DNA from: CAVSRC01 sp963743015 | GTDB taxonomy: Bacteria; Pseudomonadota; Alphaproteobacteria; Rhizobiales; Kaistiaceae | Direction of reading: 5' to 3' | DNA length: 64,000 nt | NCBI GenBank assembly: GCA_963743015.1 | Contig: CAVUOD010000008.1 | Coordinates: forward strand, 177,201 to 241,200 | Shown here: in pieces, positions 38,448 through 48,712 of the stretch | How positions within the stretch are numbered: position 1 is the stretch's first letter | How the letters are laid out: each line of letters starts with the position of its first letter | The notes under the pieces: model-generated | The model's database searches: none | The model's input: only the letters and a program-made list of their open reading frames with translations | What the model was told of the DNA's origin: nothing | Translations under genes and position numbers: made by a program

Positions 38448-40325
38448 GTGTATCGTTGCTCTTTTCATTGCCGGTTTCTGCTGCTGCTTGTGATGTTGGC
38501 CACGACCATCGTGCCGGCTGCGCCGGCGGCCGCGGCGCTCTCTGACCTGTGGCCGTTCGGCCGCAGCACGCCCAAGCAGACGATCCCCGATCCCCTGCCT
38601 TACGCGGTCACCTTCTCGGCCCCCGGCGCGGACTGGGGCCTGACGCGATCGCTGCGCCAGGCTTCCGAACTCGTCGGCCGCCGGAAATCGCCGGTCTCAG
38701 GTCTGGTCGGCCTGATCGCCCGCTCCAGGCAGGATCTCCTCAACCTGACGGCGGTGCTCTACGAGAACGCCCGCTATGGCGGCGAGGTGTTCATCACCAT
38801 CGACGGCAAGCCGATGGCGAAGGTCGACCCGTTCGCGACGATCGCTGCGCGGCCGGTGCCGGTGACGATCACCGTCAGGCCGGGTGCGGAATTCTACTTC
38901 GGCCGCGTCAGCGCGACGCCGCTGCCGGCCGGGCTGACGCTCGACGAACTCGGCCTGGCGCCGGGCGAGCCGGCGCGCTCGTCGGTCGTCGTCGACGCCG
39001 AGACGAAGCTCGTCGATGCGTGGCAGGCGCAGGGCTATCCCCTGGCGGCGGCGGGAAAGCGCGATACGATTGCCGATCACCGCACCAACACGCTCGACGT
39101 GACGCTTGCCGTCAGCCCCGGTCCGCGGGCGGATTTCGGCCGGGTCACGGTCAGCGGCACCGAAAGGGTCGATCCCAATCTCGTGCTCCGCCGTGCCGGT
39201 ATCGATGGCGGACTCTATTCGTCGAGGATCGTGAAACGCGCCACCAAGCGCCTGCGCGACCTCGGCGTCTTCGCCAGCGTTCAGGTGACGCCTGCCGACA
39301 GGCTCGCTGCGGACGGCACGATTCCCGTCACGATCACGGTCAGCGAGCGCAAGCCGCGGGTGATCGGCGCCAGCGTCACCTATTCCAATACGGAAGGGCT
39401 CGGCTCCGGGGTCTACTGGACGCACCGCAATCTCTTCGGTGGTGCCGAGCAGCTGAAACTCTCCGCCTCCATATCGCGCCTGCTCGACGGCGCGTTCGAT
39501 CCCGATTTCCGCCTTGCGGGCAAGTTCCGCAAGCCGGCCGTGTTCGATCCGATGACCGATTTCACGCTGCGCGTGGAGGGTTATCGCGAGACGACCGACG
39601 CCTATCGCGTGACGGCGCTGGAGAGCGAAGCCGGGCTCGAACACAGCTTCTCGGACACGCTGAGTGGCTCGCTCGGACTGGAAGTGGCGCGTTCGCGCAC
39701 CGTCGAGCCCACGGTCACCGAGGACCATCTGCTGACCACGCTCACCGGCACGCTCGACTGGGACACGCGCGACAACAAGCTGGACCCGACCAGCGGGCAC
39801 CGTGCCCTGTTTTCGGCGGCGCCGGCCTACGACTTCGCTGAAAACACGCCCTATGCCACGTTCAGCAGCGATGTCTCGGGCTACTGGCCGTTCGGCGATG
39901 CCGACCGCTTCGTGCTCGCCGGGCGGGCGGCGGCTTCCATTCTCACCGTGGACGACATCACCAAGGTCGCCGCCGACCGCCGTCTCTATTCGGGCGGCGC
40001 AGGATCGGTGCGCGGCTACGCCTATCAGAACATCGGGCCGCGCGACGGCGCGGGCAATATCGTCGGCGGCCGCAGCTCGGTGCTCTTCACCGGCGAACTG
40101 CGCTACCGCGTGACCGACACGATCGGCGTGGTCGCCTTCGTCGATGCCGGCAATGCCTACGCCTCCGTCCTGCCGCGGCTGAACGGCCTGAAAGTCGGTG
40201 TCGGTGCGGGGCTGCGCTATCTGACGCCGGTCGGGCCGATCCGGCTCGATGTTGCCGTTCCCCTGCAGCGGGGCAAGGGCGACCCGTCGGTCGGTGTCTA
40301 TGTCGGGCTCGGCCAGGCCTTCTGA
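38448..40325 (+). CDS. tamA: Autotransporter assembly complex protein TamA
   Basis: Outer-membrane Omp85 protein, 625 aa. A signal peptide (LLLLVMLATTIVPAAPAAAA) is followed by POTRA domains (for example FGRVTVSGTERVDPNLVLRR, RLRDLGVFASVQVTP) and a 16-stranded barrel with the conserved GSVRGYAYQNIGPRDGAGN loop. The C-terminus YVGLGQAF ends in Phe, as needed for BAM insertion. It forms the TAM complex with TamB, which starts 2 bp downstream. Confidence 0.93.
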   Translation: MYRCSFHCRFLLLLVMLATTIVPAAPAAAALSDLWPFGRSTPKQTIPDPLPYAVTFSAPGADWGLTRSLRQASELVGRRKSPVSGLVGLIARSRQDLLNLTAVLYENARYGGEVFITIDGKPMAKVDPFATIAARPVPVTITVRPGAEFYFGRVSATPLPAGLTLDELGLAPGEPARSSVVVDAETKLVDAWQAQGYPLAAAGKRDTIADHRTNTLDVTLAVSPGPRADFGRVTVSGTERVDPNLVLRRAGIDGGLYSSRIVKRATKRLRDLGVFASVQVTPADRLAADGTIPVTITVSERKPRVIGASVTYSNTEGLGSGVYWTHRNLFGGAEQLKLSASISRLLDGAFDPDFRLAGKFRKPAVFDPMTDFTLRVEGYRETTDAYRVTALESEAGLEHSFSDTLSGSLGLEVARSRTVEPTVTEDHLLTTLTGTLDWDTRDNKLDPTSGHRALFSAAPAYDFAENTPYATFSSDVSGYWPFGDADRFVLAGRAAASILTVDDITKVAADRRLYSGGAGSVRGYAYQNIGPRDGAGNIVGGRSSVLFTGELRYRVTDTIGVVAFVDAGNAYASVLPRLNGLKVGVGAGLRYLTPVGPIRLDVAVPLQRGKGDPSVGVYVGLGQAF

Positions 40326-40327
40326 TC

Positions 40328-43300
40328 ATGGCGCGGCGCAGAACGGGCAGAGTGCGGCGCGTCCTCGGCATTTCGCTGGGAACAATCGTGGCGGTGCTGG
40401 TGCTTGCGCTGATCGGCCTCGCCACGCCGCCCGGCCGTTCGCTGGTCGCCGGCATGATCGAGCGCGCCGGCACCGCCAGCGGCGTCACGGTTTCCATCGA
40501 CGGTCTCACCGGCTGGCTGCCGTTCTCCGTGGGCGCCAACAGGATCGTCCTCTCCGACAGTGCGGGGCCGTTCGCCGAGATCGACGGGCTCAATGTCGAT
40601 ATCCGGACGAGCGCGCTGCTCACCGGCAGCCTGTCGCTCAATGCCATCACGGCGGCGCGCATCGCCGTCCTGCGCCAGCCGCACCTTGCCGGCGGCAGGA
40701 CCGGCGGCAGCGGCGCGCTGCTGCCGTTTGCGGCGCGAGACGTGAAGGTGGCGCGGCTGGAACTCGGCAAGGCGCTGGTCGGCAGGCCGGCCGTGCTCGC
40801 TTTGGCGGGGGCGCTGGTCTCCGGGGCCGATGGCAGCCTCGCGGCCAAGGTCGATGCCCGGCGCATCGATGGCGGCATGGCGAGGCTCGACGCAACGCTG
40901 GCGCGCGCGAACGGCAAGGCGCCGCTGACCGCCAGCATCGCGCTAAAGGAAGCCGCCGATGGCATCCTGCCCGCCCTGATGGGACGGCAGTCGGGGCCGG
41001 CTTATGCGCTCGATGCCAGCCTCGCTTCGCGCGGTGATGCACTGACCGGCGACCTGTCGCTGACCTCGGGCGGCGCGGCGCATTTCACCGGCCGGTTCAT
41101 GCTGTCGCCGGCCGGCGCGGGAAAGCGCGTGAGGCTCGACGGCAACGGCAATCTCGCCGAGCTGGTGCCGCCGGATTATGCCGATCTGCTCTCCGGCCCG
41201 GTCGCCATCGCCGTCGATGCCGACTGGACAAGCGTCAAGGGCGAAGCGCTGCCCCGCATCGTGCTGCGGCAATGCCGGATCACCACGGACAGCGTGCATG
41301 TCTCCGCCAGTGGAGCGCTGGGCGGAAACCGGACCGACCTGGCGCTGAAGGTGGACGTCGCCAATCCCGGTGGCGGGACCGTCGGGCTGCCGTTCCTTGG
41401 TGCCGGCGCGGGAATCGAGAGCCTGTCGCTGACCGGCAAGGCGGCGCCCACGGGACATGTCGTGCGCCTCGATCTCATCGGCAGGGTCGCAGGCCTCAAG
41501 GCCGCGGGCGTCGTCATCCCCGGCGCCGGCCTGTCATTCGCGCTCGAGGCAGATCAGGCCGATCCGCTGGCCGGCGGCAAGCTGCCCTTCGGCCTGCGCA
41601 TCGAGGCCGATGCCGTCGAGACGCCGACCGGGCGTCTGGCATCGCGCGCCGATGCGCCGCTGCTGCTGACGGCAGACGGGACCTTCGACACGGCGACCGG
41701 CATTGCCGAGACACGGGCGCGGCTGGCTGCCGCGGGCGGCGCCATCGCCTTCAATGGCACGGCCGCGGCCGGTGCGGTCAAGGGACACGCAACCGCCGGC
41801 TTCGCCGAAATCGCGCCGCTGTCGCCGCTTGCCGGCCGCACGCTGGCCGGCGCCATCAACGTAACCGCCGATGGCATGTTCGTCGGCGCGGCGCCCGCCT
41901 TCACCGTCAGTGGCACGGCGACCGACCTTCGTCCCGGCGATGCGCGGCTTGCCCGGCTGCTTGCCGGCGTCACCAAATTCGCCGCTGCCTTTCGCGGTCA
42001 GGCCGGCGGCGGCTTCGCGGTCAGCGACCTTGCCGTCGACAGCGCCGGCATCAGCGCGCGCGGCAGCGCGGCCTTCGACCTCCACACGATCGATGTGAAG
42101 CTGGATGGATCGCTCGCCGACCTCGGCCGGCTGGCGGACAAGTCCCGGGGCTCCGCGACCTTCACGGTCCATGCCTCGGGTGCGGCCGCGCGCCCGCAAC
42201 TGGAAGCGGCCGTCACGGTTGCCGATGGCAGGCTCCTCGACCAGCCGATCCGCAACGCCCGCATCGCGCTCACCGGCGCGCCGAACGATGCCGGCTGGCA
42301 GGCAACGCTCAGCCTCGACGGCAGCCTTGCCGGCGGGCGTCTGGCCGGAACGGCGATCGCGACCATGGACCGCGCCGGCGGCGCGCTTGCCTTCCCCAAG
42401 GTGGATCTGGCGGTCGGCCAGGACCGCATCACCGGCGCGGTGGAGAGCACGGCGGCGGGCCTGTTCACCGGGACGCTGACGCTCGATGCGCCCGACCTCG
42501 GTGCGCTTGCCGCGCTGGCGCTGGTTCCGGCTTCGGGCAGGGCAGAGGCGCGCATTCGGCTGCAGCCCGACGGGGAGCGCCAATCCGCCGCCATCAGCTT
42601 CAACGGCGCCGATATCACCTGGCAGGATATCGCGGCGGCGCGCATCGACGGCACGATGACCATCGCCGATGCCTTCGGCGTGCCGAAGATCAACGGCAAC
42701 GCCTCGGCATCGGCCGTCGACGTCGGCGGGCGGCGCCTCGATACGGTCGCGGCGACGGCAGCGGTGGCGGGCGGGGCGACGCGCATCGAGGCCAGCGCCA
42801 GGGGGCCGGACATCGACCTGTCCACCGTCGTTCGCCTGGCCGATGCGGCCGTCACCATCGACGTCCTGAAGGGTACCGCTTTCGGCACGCCGGTCGGTCT
42901 GAGCCAGCCGGTGACCATCGCGCTCGACGGCGGGACGACGCGGGTCGTTGGTGCGACGCTGACGCTCGGCGGCGGCTCGCTGCGGGTCGATGGCTCGGTT
43001 TCGCCAAAGCTCGACCTCACCGTGGCTGCGACCAAACTAGCCGCTTCCCTGGTCAACGGCTTCGCGCCCGATCTCGGCGCGGAAGGATCGGTCAGCGGGC
43101 GCGCCAGGGTCAGCGGGCAGGCGTCTGCGCCGAATATCGACTGGCAGGCCGAGTGGACCGGCTTCGCCCTGGCGGCCAGCCGCAATGCCGGCCTGCCGGC
43201 GCTGTCGATCAGTGCCAGCGGCAAGAGCACGACGACCGCATCGACCATCTCGGCCAAGCTCTCCGGTGCCGGCCTGGCGCTGTCGGTCGACGGGCGAGTG

Positions 43301-44623
43301 CCCTACAGCGGAGCGGGCCTCGATGTGAAGGCCAACGGGACGGTGCCCCTGGCGCTGCTGGCGCTCAGCTCCAGCCGCGAGCTTCGCCTGGCCGGCAACG
43401 CCAAGGTGGATGTCACTGTCGGCGGTGCGCTTTCCGCGCCTGCGGTGAGCGGTGCCGTCGATCTGGCCGGTGCGACGATCGTCGACGGCGCGACCGGCTT
43501 CGGCATCTCCGGTGCCAGCGGCCGCATCGCCTTCGACGGGCGCAAGGCCACCATCCAGCAGATTTCCGGCCGCTTCCCCCAGGGCGGCAGCGTCGTGCTG
43601 GCCGGTTCGATCGCGACGGCAGAGAGCGACCTGCCGGCGGACCTGACGATCCGCATCAGCAACGGTCGCTATGCCGACGGCAGCGTCATCAACACCACCT
43701 TCTCCGGCGATCTCGCCGTCAAGGGGCCGTTGCTCGGCAATGGCGTGGTATCGGGCCACATCGATCTCGGGCGCACCGAGATCCAGTTGCCCGACCGGAT
43801 CAGCGGCTCGGCAAACGCCATCGACGTGCGCCATGTCAACGCACCGCCGGACTTCAAGCCGCCGATCCCGCAAGCGCCCCCCGGAAGCGCCGACGGGGAG
43901 GGCGGTGCACCGGCCAATGGCGGCCTGGCGCTCAACGTGTCGCTTGCCGGCAATTCCGGCATCTATGTGCGCGGCTTCGGCATCGACGCGGAGTTCGGTG
44001 GCTCGCTGCAGGTCGGCGGCTCGTCCCGCAACCCGCAGGCGGTGGGCGGGTTCCAGTTGCAGCGCGGGCGCATGGATGCCGTCGGCAAGCGCTTCACCTT
44101 CACGCAGGGGAGGCTGACATTCGCCGGCAGCCTGGTGCCGGTGGTCGATTTCGCCGCGACCACGCAGACCTCGGATGCGGTGGTGACGCTCAACGTCACC
44201 GGCCCGGCGACCGACCCGCAAATCAGCCTGACCTCGTCGCCGAGCATGCCGGAGGAGGAGATCCTGTCCCGGCTGCTGTTCAATCAGGGCGTCAGCACCC
44301 TGTCGGCTGCCCAGGCGATCCAGCTCGTCGATGCCGTGGGCCAGCTCACCGGGGCAACCGGCAATGTCGGAATCGTGGCGCGCATCCGCAATGCCACCGG
44401 CCTCGACGATCTCGATATCCGCCAGAGCGACAGCGGCGGAACGATGGTGGGCATCGGCAAACGGCTCAACGACAACATCCGGCTGGGCGTCGAGGCGGGC
44501 ACCAGTGCCGATTCCGGCCGCGTCACCATCGATCTCGACATCACCAAGCATCTGAAGGCGCAGGGCAGCGCCGGGCAGGACGGCTCCGGACAGGTCGGCC
44601 TTACCTATGAACGGGACTATTGA
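40328..44623 (+). CDS. tamB: Translocation and assembly module protein TamB
   Basis: Envelope-spanning AsmA-like protein of 1,431 aa. An N-terminal signal anchor (SLGTIVAVLVLALIGLATPP) holds it in the inner membrane; a very long repetitive beta-taco region forms a hydrophobic groove; the C-terminal DUF490 domain (RMDAVGKRFTFTQGRLTFAG, EEEILSRLLFNQGVSTLSA) docks to TamA. The TAM pair helps insert outer-membrane proteins and probably moves lipids. It is cotranscribed with tamA. No frame break is present over 4.3 kb. Confidence 0.95.
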   Translation: MARRRTGRVRRVLGISLGTIVAVLVLALIGLATPPGRSLVAGMIERAGTASGVTVSIDGLTGWLPFSVGANRIVLSDSAGPFAEIDGLNVDIRTSALLTGSLSLNAITAARIAVLRQPHLAGGRTGGSGALLPFAARDVKVARLELGKALVGRPAVLALAGALVSGADGSLAAKVDARRIDGGMARLDATLARANGKAPLTASIALKEAADGILPALMGRQSGPAYALDASLASRGDALTGDLSLTSGGAAHFTGRFMLSPAGAGKRVRLDGNGNLAELVPPDYADLLSGPVAIAVDADWTSVKGEALPRIVLRQCRITTDSVHVSASGALGGNRTDLALKVDVANPGGGTVGLPFLGAGAGIESLSLTGKAAPTGHVVRLDLIGRVAGLKAAGVVIPGAGLSFALEADQADPLAGGKLPFGLRIEADAVETPTGRLASRADAPLLLTADGTFDTATGIAETRARLAAAGGAIAFNGTAAAGAVKGHATAGFAEIAPLSPLAGRTLAGAINVTADGMFVGAAPAFTVSGTATDLRPGDARLARLLAGVTKFAAAFRGQAGGGFAVSDLAVDSAGISARGSAAFDLHTIDVKLDGSLADLGRLADKSRGSATFTVHASGAAARPQLEAAVTVADGRLLDQPIRNARIALTGAPNDAGWQATLSLDGSLAGGRLAGTAIATMDRAGGALAFPKVDLAVGQDRITGAVESTAAGLFTGTLTLDAPDLGALAALALVPASGRAEARIRLQPDGERQSAAISFNGADITWQDIAAARIDGTMTIADAFGVPKINGNASASAVDVGGRRLDTVAATAAVAGGATRIEASARGPDIDLSTVVRLADAAVTIDVLKGTAFGTPVGLSQPVTIALDGGTTRVVGATLTLGGGSLRVDGSVSPKLDLTVAATKLAASLVNGFAPDLGAEGSVSGRARVSGQASAPNIDWQAEWTGFALAASRNAGLPALSISASGKSTTTASTISAKLSGAGLALSVDGRVPYSGAGLDVKANGTVPLALLALSSSRELRLAGNAKVDVTVGGALSAPAVSGAVDLAGATIVDGATGFGISGASGRIAFDGRKATIQQISGRFPQGGSVVLAGSIATAESDLPADLTIRISNGRYADGSVINTTFSGDLAVKGPLLGNGVVSGHIDLGRTEIQLPDRISGSANAIDVRHVNAPPDFKPPIPQAPPGSADGEGGAPANGGLALNVSLAGNSGIYVRGFGIDAEFGGSLQVGGSSRNPQAVGGFQLQRGRMDAVGKRFTFTQGRLTFAGSLVPVVDFAATTQTSDAVVTLNVTGPATDPQISLTSSPSMPEEEILSRLLFNQGVSTLSAAQAIQLVDAVGQLTGATGNVGIVARIRNATGLDDLDIRQSDSGGTMVGIGKRLNDNIRLGVEAGTSADSGRVTIDLDITKHLKAQGSAGQDGSGQVGLTYERDY

Positions 44624-44690
44624 AGGAAGCGCCCCTGCCGGCGCCGGCCCGCTTCTTGATGCCTCTTCAATGAGAGGCTTTGCTGAAGAG

Positions 44691-46514
44691 ATGACGGTCG
44701 CCATGGCCAGCGCACATGAAATGCCGTTCGGCGCGGAACTGAGGGTGGATGGAGCGGTCCGTTTCCGGCTGTGGGCGCCGTCGCGCGAAACCGTGCATGT
44801 CGAACTGGATGGCGATGGCGGAAGCCATGCCATGCGGGCGGCCGAAGACGGGTGGCATGAACTGGTCACTGCCGCGGCCCGTGCGGGCACGCGCTATCGC
44901 TTCATCATGCCGGACGGCATGCGGGTTCCCGATCCGGCGTCGCGCCAGCAGGCCGAGGACGTCCACGGCGCCAGCCTGGTCGTGGATCCCGCCGCCTATA
45001 ACTGGCGCGACACAGGCTGGACCGGTCGACCGTGGGAAGAAGCGGTCGTCTACGAGATGCATATCGGCACCTTCACGCCGGAAGGCACCTTTCGCGCCGC
45101 CATTGGCAGGCTGAACCATCTGGTCGATCTCGGCGTGACCGCCATCGAGATCATGCCGGTTGGCGCCTTTCCGGGCAGGCGGAACTGGGGCTATGACGGC
45201 GTGCTGCCCTACGCGCCGGCCAACGCCTACGGCCATCCGGACGATCTGAAGGCGCTTGTCGACGCGGCCCATGCGGCCGGCCTCATGGCGCTGCTCGACG
45301 TCGTCTACAATCATTTCGGTCCGGAAGGCGCCTATATCCACGTCATCGCGCCGCAGGCCTTCACCGAGCGGCACCATACGCCCTGGGGCGCGGCCATCGA
45401 CACGCGGGTCGGCGCGGTCCGCGCGTTCTTCATCCACAATGCGCTCTACTGGATCGAGGAGTTTCATTTCGACGGACTTCGGCTCGATGCCGTCCACACC
45501 ATCCTCGACGACGGGCCGCGCCATCTGCTGGACGAACTGGCGGAGGGGGTGCAACGCCTCGGTTTGCAGCGACCCGTCCATCTTGTCCTCGAGAACGAGG
45601 ACAACCGGGCGTCCCTGCTTGTCCGCGACGGCGGGCGGCCACGGCTCTACACCGCCCAGTGGAACGACGACGTGCACCATGCCCTGCATGTCGCCGCCAC
45701 TGGCGAAAGCGACGGCTACTATCATGACTATTGCGGGGACACCGACAGGCTGGGCCGCGCGCTCGCCGAAGGCTTTTCGTTCCAGGGCGAGCCGATGTCC
45801 TACCGCGCCGCGCCGCGCGGCGAGCCCAGCGGCGCACTGCCTCCATCGGCTTTCGTCTGCTTCATCCAGAACCACGATCAGGTCGGCAATCGCGCCTTCG
45901 GCGAACGCCTGTCGGCCATCGCCCCGGCCGCTGCGGTCCGTGCGGCGGCTGCCACCTATCTGCTGCTGCCGCAGGTGCCGATGCTGTTCATGGGTGAGGA
46001 ATGGGCGGCGGCGCAGCCCTTCCTCTTCTTCTGCGATTTCGGCGCCGACCTTGCCGACGCCGTGCGCGCTGGGCGGCGCGCCGAGTTTGCCGGTTTTCCC
46101 CAGTTCAGGGACCCGGCGATGCGCGAGCGCATACCCGACCCGATGGCGGAGGCGACGTTCCTCGCCTGCAAGCTCGATTGGGACGACATCGCCGACGATC
46201 GGCACGCAGCCTGGCTCGCCTGGTACGCCCACATGCTTGCCATCCGCAGGGCGGAGATCGTGCCGCTGTTGCGCAGCATTGACCGCGGCGGCCAATACGA
46301 GGCGATCGGCGATGCGGCGGTTTCGGTTCGCTGGTCGACTGCCGATGGCCGCGGCCTCGCGCTCGACGCCAACCTTTCCGCCATTGCGGTCGACGGCTTT
46401 CCGCCACCGCAGGGGCGTATCGTGCTGAGCGAGGGAACGATCGGCGCGAACGGCACGTTCGGGTCCTATTCGGTGCGCTGGTCAATCCGCGACAAGATTG
46501 CCGGATCACCATGA
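44691..46514 (+). CDS. treZ: Malto-oligosyltrehalose trehalohydrolase
   Basis: GH13 enzyme of about 607 aa that releases trehalose from maltooligosyltrehalose. An N-terminal CBM48-like domain (GAVRFRLWAPSRETVHVELD) precedes the barrel: YEMHIGTFTPEGTF, ALLDVVYNHFGPEG, nucleophile Asp in GLRLDAVHTILDD, acid/base Glu in HLVLENEDN, and FIQNHDQVGNRAFGER with the transition-state Asp. Start choice is open between 44691 and 44703; the frame reaches back to 44607 inside tamB. Its usual partner treY is not in the window. Confidence 0.88.
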   Translation: MTVAMASAHEMPFGAELRVDGAVRFRLWAPSRETVHVELDGDGGSHAMRAAEDGWHELVTAAARAGTRYRFIMPDGMRVPDPASRQQAEDVHGASLVVDPAAYNWRDTGWTGRPWEEAVVYEMHIGTFTPEGTFRAAIGRLNHLVDLGVTAIEIMPVGAFPGRRNWGYDGVLPYAPANAYGHPDDLKALVDAAHAAGLMALLDVVYNHFGPEGAYIHVIAPQAFTERHHTPWGAAIDTRVGAVRAFFIHNALYWIEEFHFDGLRLDAVHTILDDGPRHLLDELAEGVQRLGLQRPVHLVLENEDNRASLLVRDGGRPRLYTAQWNDDVHHALHVAATGESDGYYHDYCGDTDRLGRALAEGFSFQGEPMSYRAAPRGEPSGALPPSAFVCFIQNHDQVGNRAFGERLSAIAPAAAVRAAAATYLLLPQVPMLFMGEEWAAAQPFLFFCDFGADLADAVRAGRRAEFAGFPQFRDPAMRERIPDPMAEATFLACKLDWDDIADDRHAAWLAWYAHMLAIRRAEIVPLLRSIDRGGQYEAIGDAAVSVRWSTADGRGLALDANLSAIAVDGFPPPQGRIVLSEGTIGANGTFGSYSVRWSIRDKIAGSP

Positions 46515-46706
46515 CAGAGCCGCCAGCGGCCCACGGTGACGGGGCCGAGGAGCCAGAGCCAGGCCGGCAGGGCGCCGAGAAAAGGGGGGCATCGACGCAC
46601 GGCCATACGAATTGGATCGGACGGATCAGCTAACCGGACGGTTCCTATGACCGCTGTTTCCCCCCGGTACTGCCGTCAGCGCTCGGATCGTTCGGTCAGC
46701 CCGTCT

Positions 46707-47966
46707 TCAGAAATAGCGCCGCAATTGGACGTAGGCGGTCGTCGGCACTGCCTGATAGGGCGCGCTGCTTCCCGTCAGCGGCAGGCCGCCATATTCGGTA
46801 CCCTTGGGGCCGAAGGGCACCTGCACGCCGGCGATCAGGTCGGTGTTGTCGTTGAGCGACCAGTCCGCCTCTCCCGCCGCATAGACGCTGCCATCGTTGA
46901 GATTGACAATGAGGCTCGGCGAGAGCGTGAGCAGCGGCGTCCATTCGAGCGTCATGCCGCCGGCGAGGTAATCCTGCGACGTGTTGAACACCTGTCCGCG
47001 CGCCAGCCGGTCGGTGAGATCGGCGGGCAGCATGTCATAGGCCGTGCCGCTGCCGGCGACGCCGAAGCCGTTATGAAAATATTCGGCGAAGACAGTCGCG
47101 TTGCGATTGAACAGGGTCATCGCGCTGCTGATGTTGGCGAGGCCCGAGATGCGCGTCGTGCCATCGGCCTCGAAGGTCGGGATGATCTCGGCGTTCCACA
47201 CGGCGCCACCGAGTGGACCGCTGAGACCCAGGCCGGCCGTCCAGTCACCATGGTCGCGCGCGACGATCCCGGTCAGTCCGATTTCGCCGATCGTGCGGTG
47301 ATAGTGGAGCGCAAAGGTGCTGGCGTCCCAGGTTGGCGTCGCGTTGTAGGTCATGGCGCGCGGCACCGCGATTGCCTGCAGGTCGGAGCCGTCGCCGAAC
47401 AGCCATTGCAGATAGGCCATGTCGACGCCGGGCTTGTATTCGGTGTCGACCGCGTCGGGGGCGAAGGGATCGACCAGGTCCATCGGGTGAAAGACCTTGC
47501 CGGCGCCCCAGGTCAGGGCCTGGCGGCCGACGCGAACGACGAAGTTGTCGGTGGTATAGCCGAGCGCCAGCCGGTCGATCTTCTGGCTTGCCAGCACCCG
47601 GCCGTCGTCGACGAAGGTGTTGGTCAGGTCGAACAGCGTCGCCGGGGGCGCCATGCCGAACATGGGCGCCTGGGCGCGGTTGAGGACGACGTTGCCGCCA
47701 TAGTCACCGTTCACGACGTAGTGGATGGAGAAGTCCCAGTTGTCCCATTTGGGCTCCCAGGTGAGGCGGAGATCGCCGACGAAGTCGTTGCGGAAACGAT
47801 CGCCGAGGGAGGCCGCGAGGCTGTCGCTGGCGGAGAAGGAGCCGAGGTCGGTGAGTTCCAGCCGCCCGTGAAAGTCCTTGAACCCATCGGCGATGGCCGG
47901 CCGCGCCACCAGGGACGCGGCGAGAAAAGCGAGGCCCAGCGCAGCCTTAAGCGTGTTCGGCGACAT
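46707..47966 (-). CDS. Outer-membrane beta-barrel protein of an ABC export operon
   Basis: Exported protein of 419 aa with a signal peptide (ALGLAFLAASLVARPAIA|DG), alternating hydrophobic strands throughout, and a C-terminal YVQLRRYF ending in Phe, as for barrels assembled by BAM. VRVGRQALTWGAGKVFHPMD and PDAVDTEYKPGVDM resemble uncharacterised porin-like families. ATG 47966 follows GGGAGAAG and overlaps the ATPase stop by 20 nt, so it is the last gene of the operon. It could be the outer-membrane end of a lipid or lipoprotein pathway; that role is inferred. Confidence 0.75.
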   Translation of the reverse strand: MSPNTLKAALGLAFLAASLVARPAIADGFKDFHGRLELTDLGSFSASDSLAASLGDRFRNDFVGDLRLTWEPKWDNWDFSIHYVVNGDYGGNVVLNRAQAPMFGMAPPATLFDLTNTFVDDGRVLASQKIDRLALGYTTDNFVVRVGRQALTWGAGKVFHPMDLVDPFAPDAVDTEYKPGVDMAYLQWLFGDGSDLQAIAVPRAMTYNATPTWDASTFALHYHRTIGEIGLTGIVARDHGDWTAGLGLSGPLGGAVWNAEIIPTFEADGTTRISGLANISSAMTLFNRNATVFAEYFHNGFGVAGSGTAYDMLPADLTDRLARGQVFNTSQDYLAGGMTLEWTPLLTLSPSLIVNLNDGSVYAAGEADWSLNDNTDLIAGVQVPFGPKGTEYGGLPLTGSSAPYQAVPTTAYVQLRRYF

Positions 47967-48712
47967 GCGTCTTCTCCCGGCGTTCATCGGCGGTGATGCG
48001 GCCGTCGGTCATTTCGATATGGCGCCGCGTGCGGGCGATGACGCGCGCATCGTGAGTGCCGATCAGGAACGTGATCCCCGAGGCGGTGTTGAGTTCGGCC
48101 ATGAGGGCGACGAGGTCCTCGGCGGTCTTCGAATCGAGATTGGCGGTCGGCTCGTCGGCGAGCACGATCGCCGGGCGCGCCACCAGAGCGCGGGCGACGG
48201 CGACCCGCTGCTGCTGGCCGCCGGAGAGATAGGCCGGCCGGCGGTCTTCCATGCCTGCCAAGCCGACGTCCCCAAGCGCTGCGACCGCACGGCGGCGCCG
48301 TTCGCGCGCCTCGACGCCGAGGAGCTGGAGGATGAATTCGATGTTCTCGGCGGCCGAGAGCACCGGAATGAGATTGTAGGCCTGGAAGACGAAGCCGATC
48401 TTGTGCAGGCGCAACTCGGTCAGGTGCGCCTTGTTCATCTGGCCGAGATCGTCGCCGTCGACCGTCACCGTGCCGCCGCTCGGCCGGTCGAGCCCGCCGA
48501 TCATGTTGAGCAGCGTCGTCTTGCCTGAGCCCGAAGGGCCGGCGAGCGTGGCGAAATCACCCGCGGCGATATCGAGATCGACGCCGTTCGAGCGCCGGGA
48601 CCTCGATGGCGCCGAGCTGATAGCGCTTCTCGACACCACGACAGGAAACGATCGCGGATTTGGAAAGGGAGCGGGAGGGGGACGGCGCGGTGCTCTCAGC
48701 CTCATGAAACAT
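47947..48712 (-). CDS. LolD/MacB-type ABC transporter ATP-binding protein (one frame break)
   Basis: Cytoplasmic ATPase, about 254 aa. Start VSCRGVEKRYQLGAIEVPAL, then after one extra base near 48589, NGVDLDIAAGDFATLAGPSG with Walker A GPSGSGKTT. FVFQAYNLIPVLSAAENI is the LolD/MacB-type Q-loop region, LSGGQQQRVAVARAL the signature and VLADEPTANLDSKT Walker B. The ATG at 48712 follows GGAGG and overlaps the permease end by 11 nt. It powers the two FtsX-like permeases upstream. This subfamily drives extraction or export rather than uptake. Confidence 0.88.

Noticed and set aside
41272..44610. Very long open frame (about 1,100 codons) overlapping tamB in another frame
   Set aside because: It is Arg/Gly/Ala-rich with no family features, and lies over an excellent tamB sequence. 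Similar long shadow frames cover 1092-2546 (-), 8167-10050 (+) and 55971-57995 (+); all are products of high GC.
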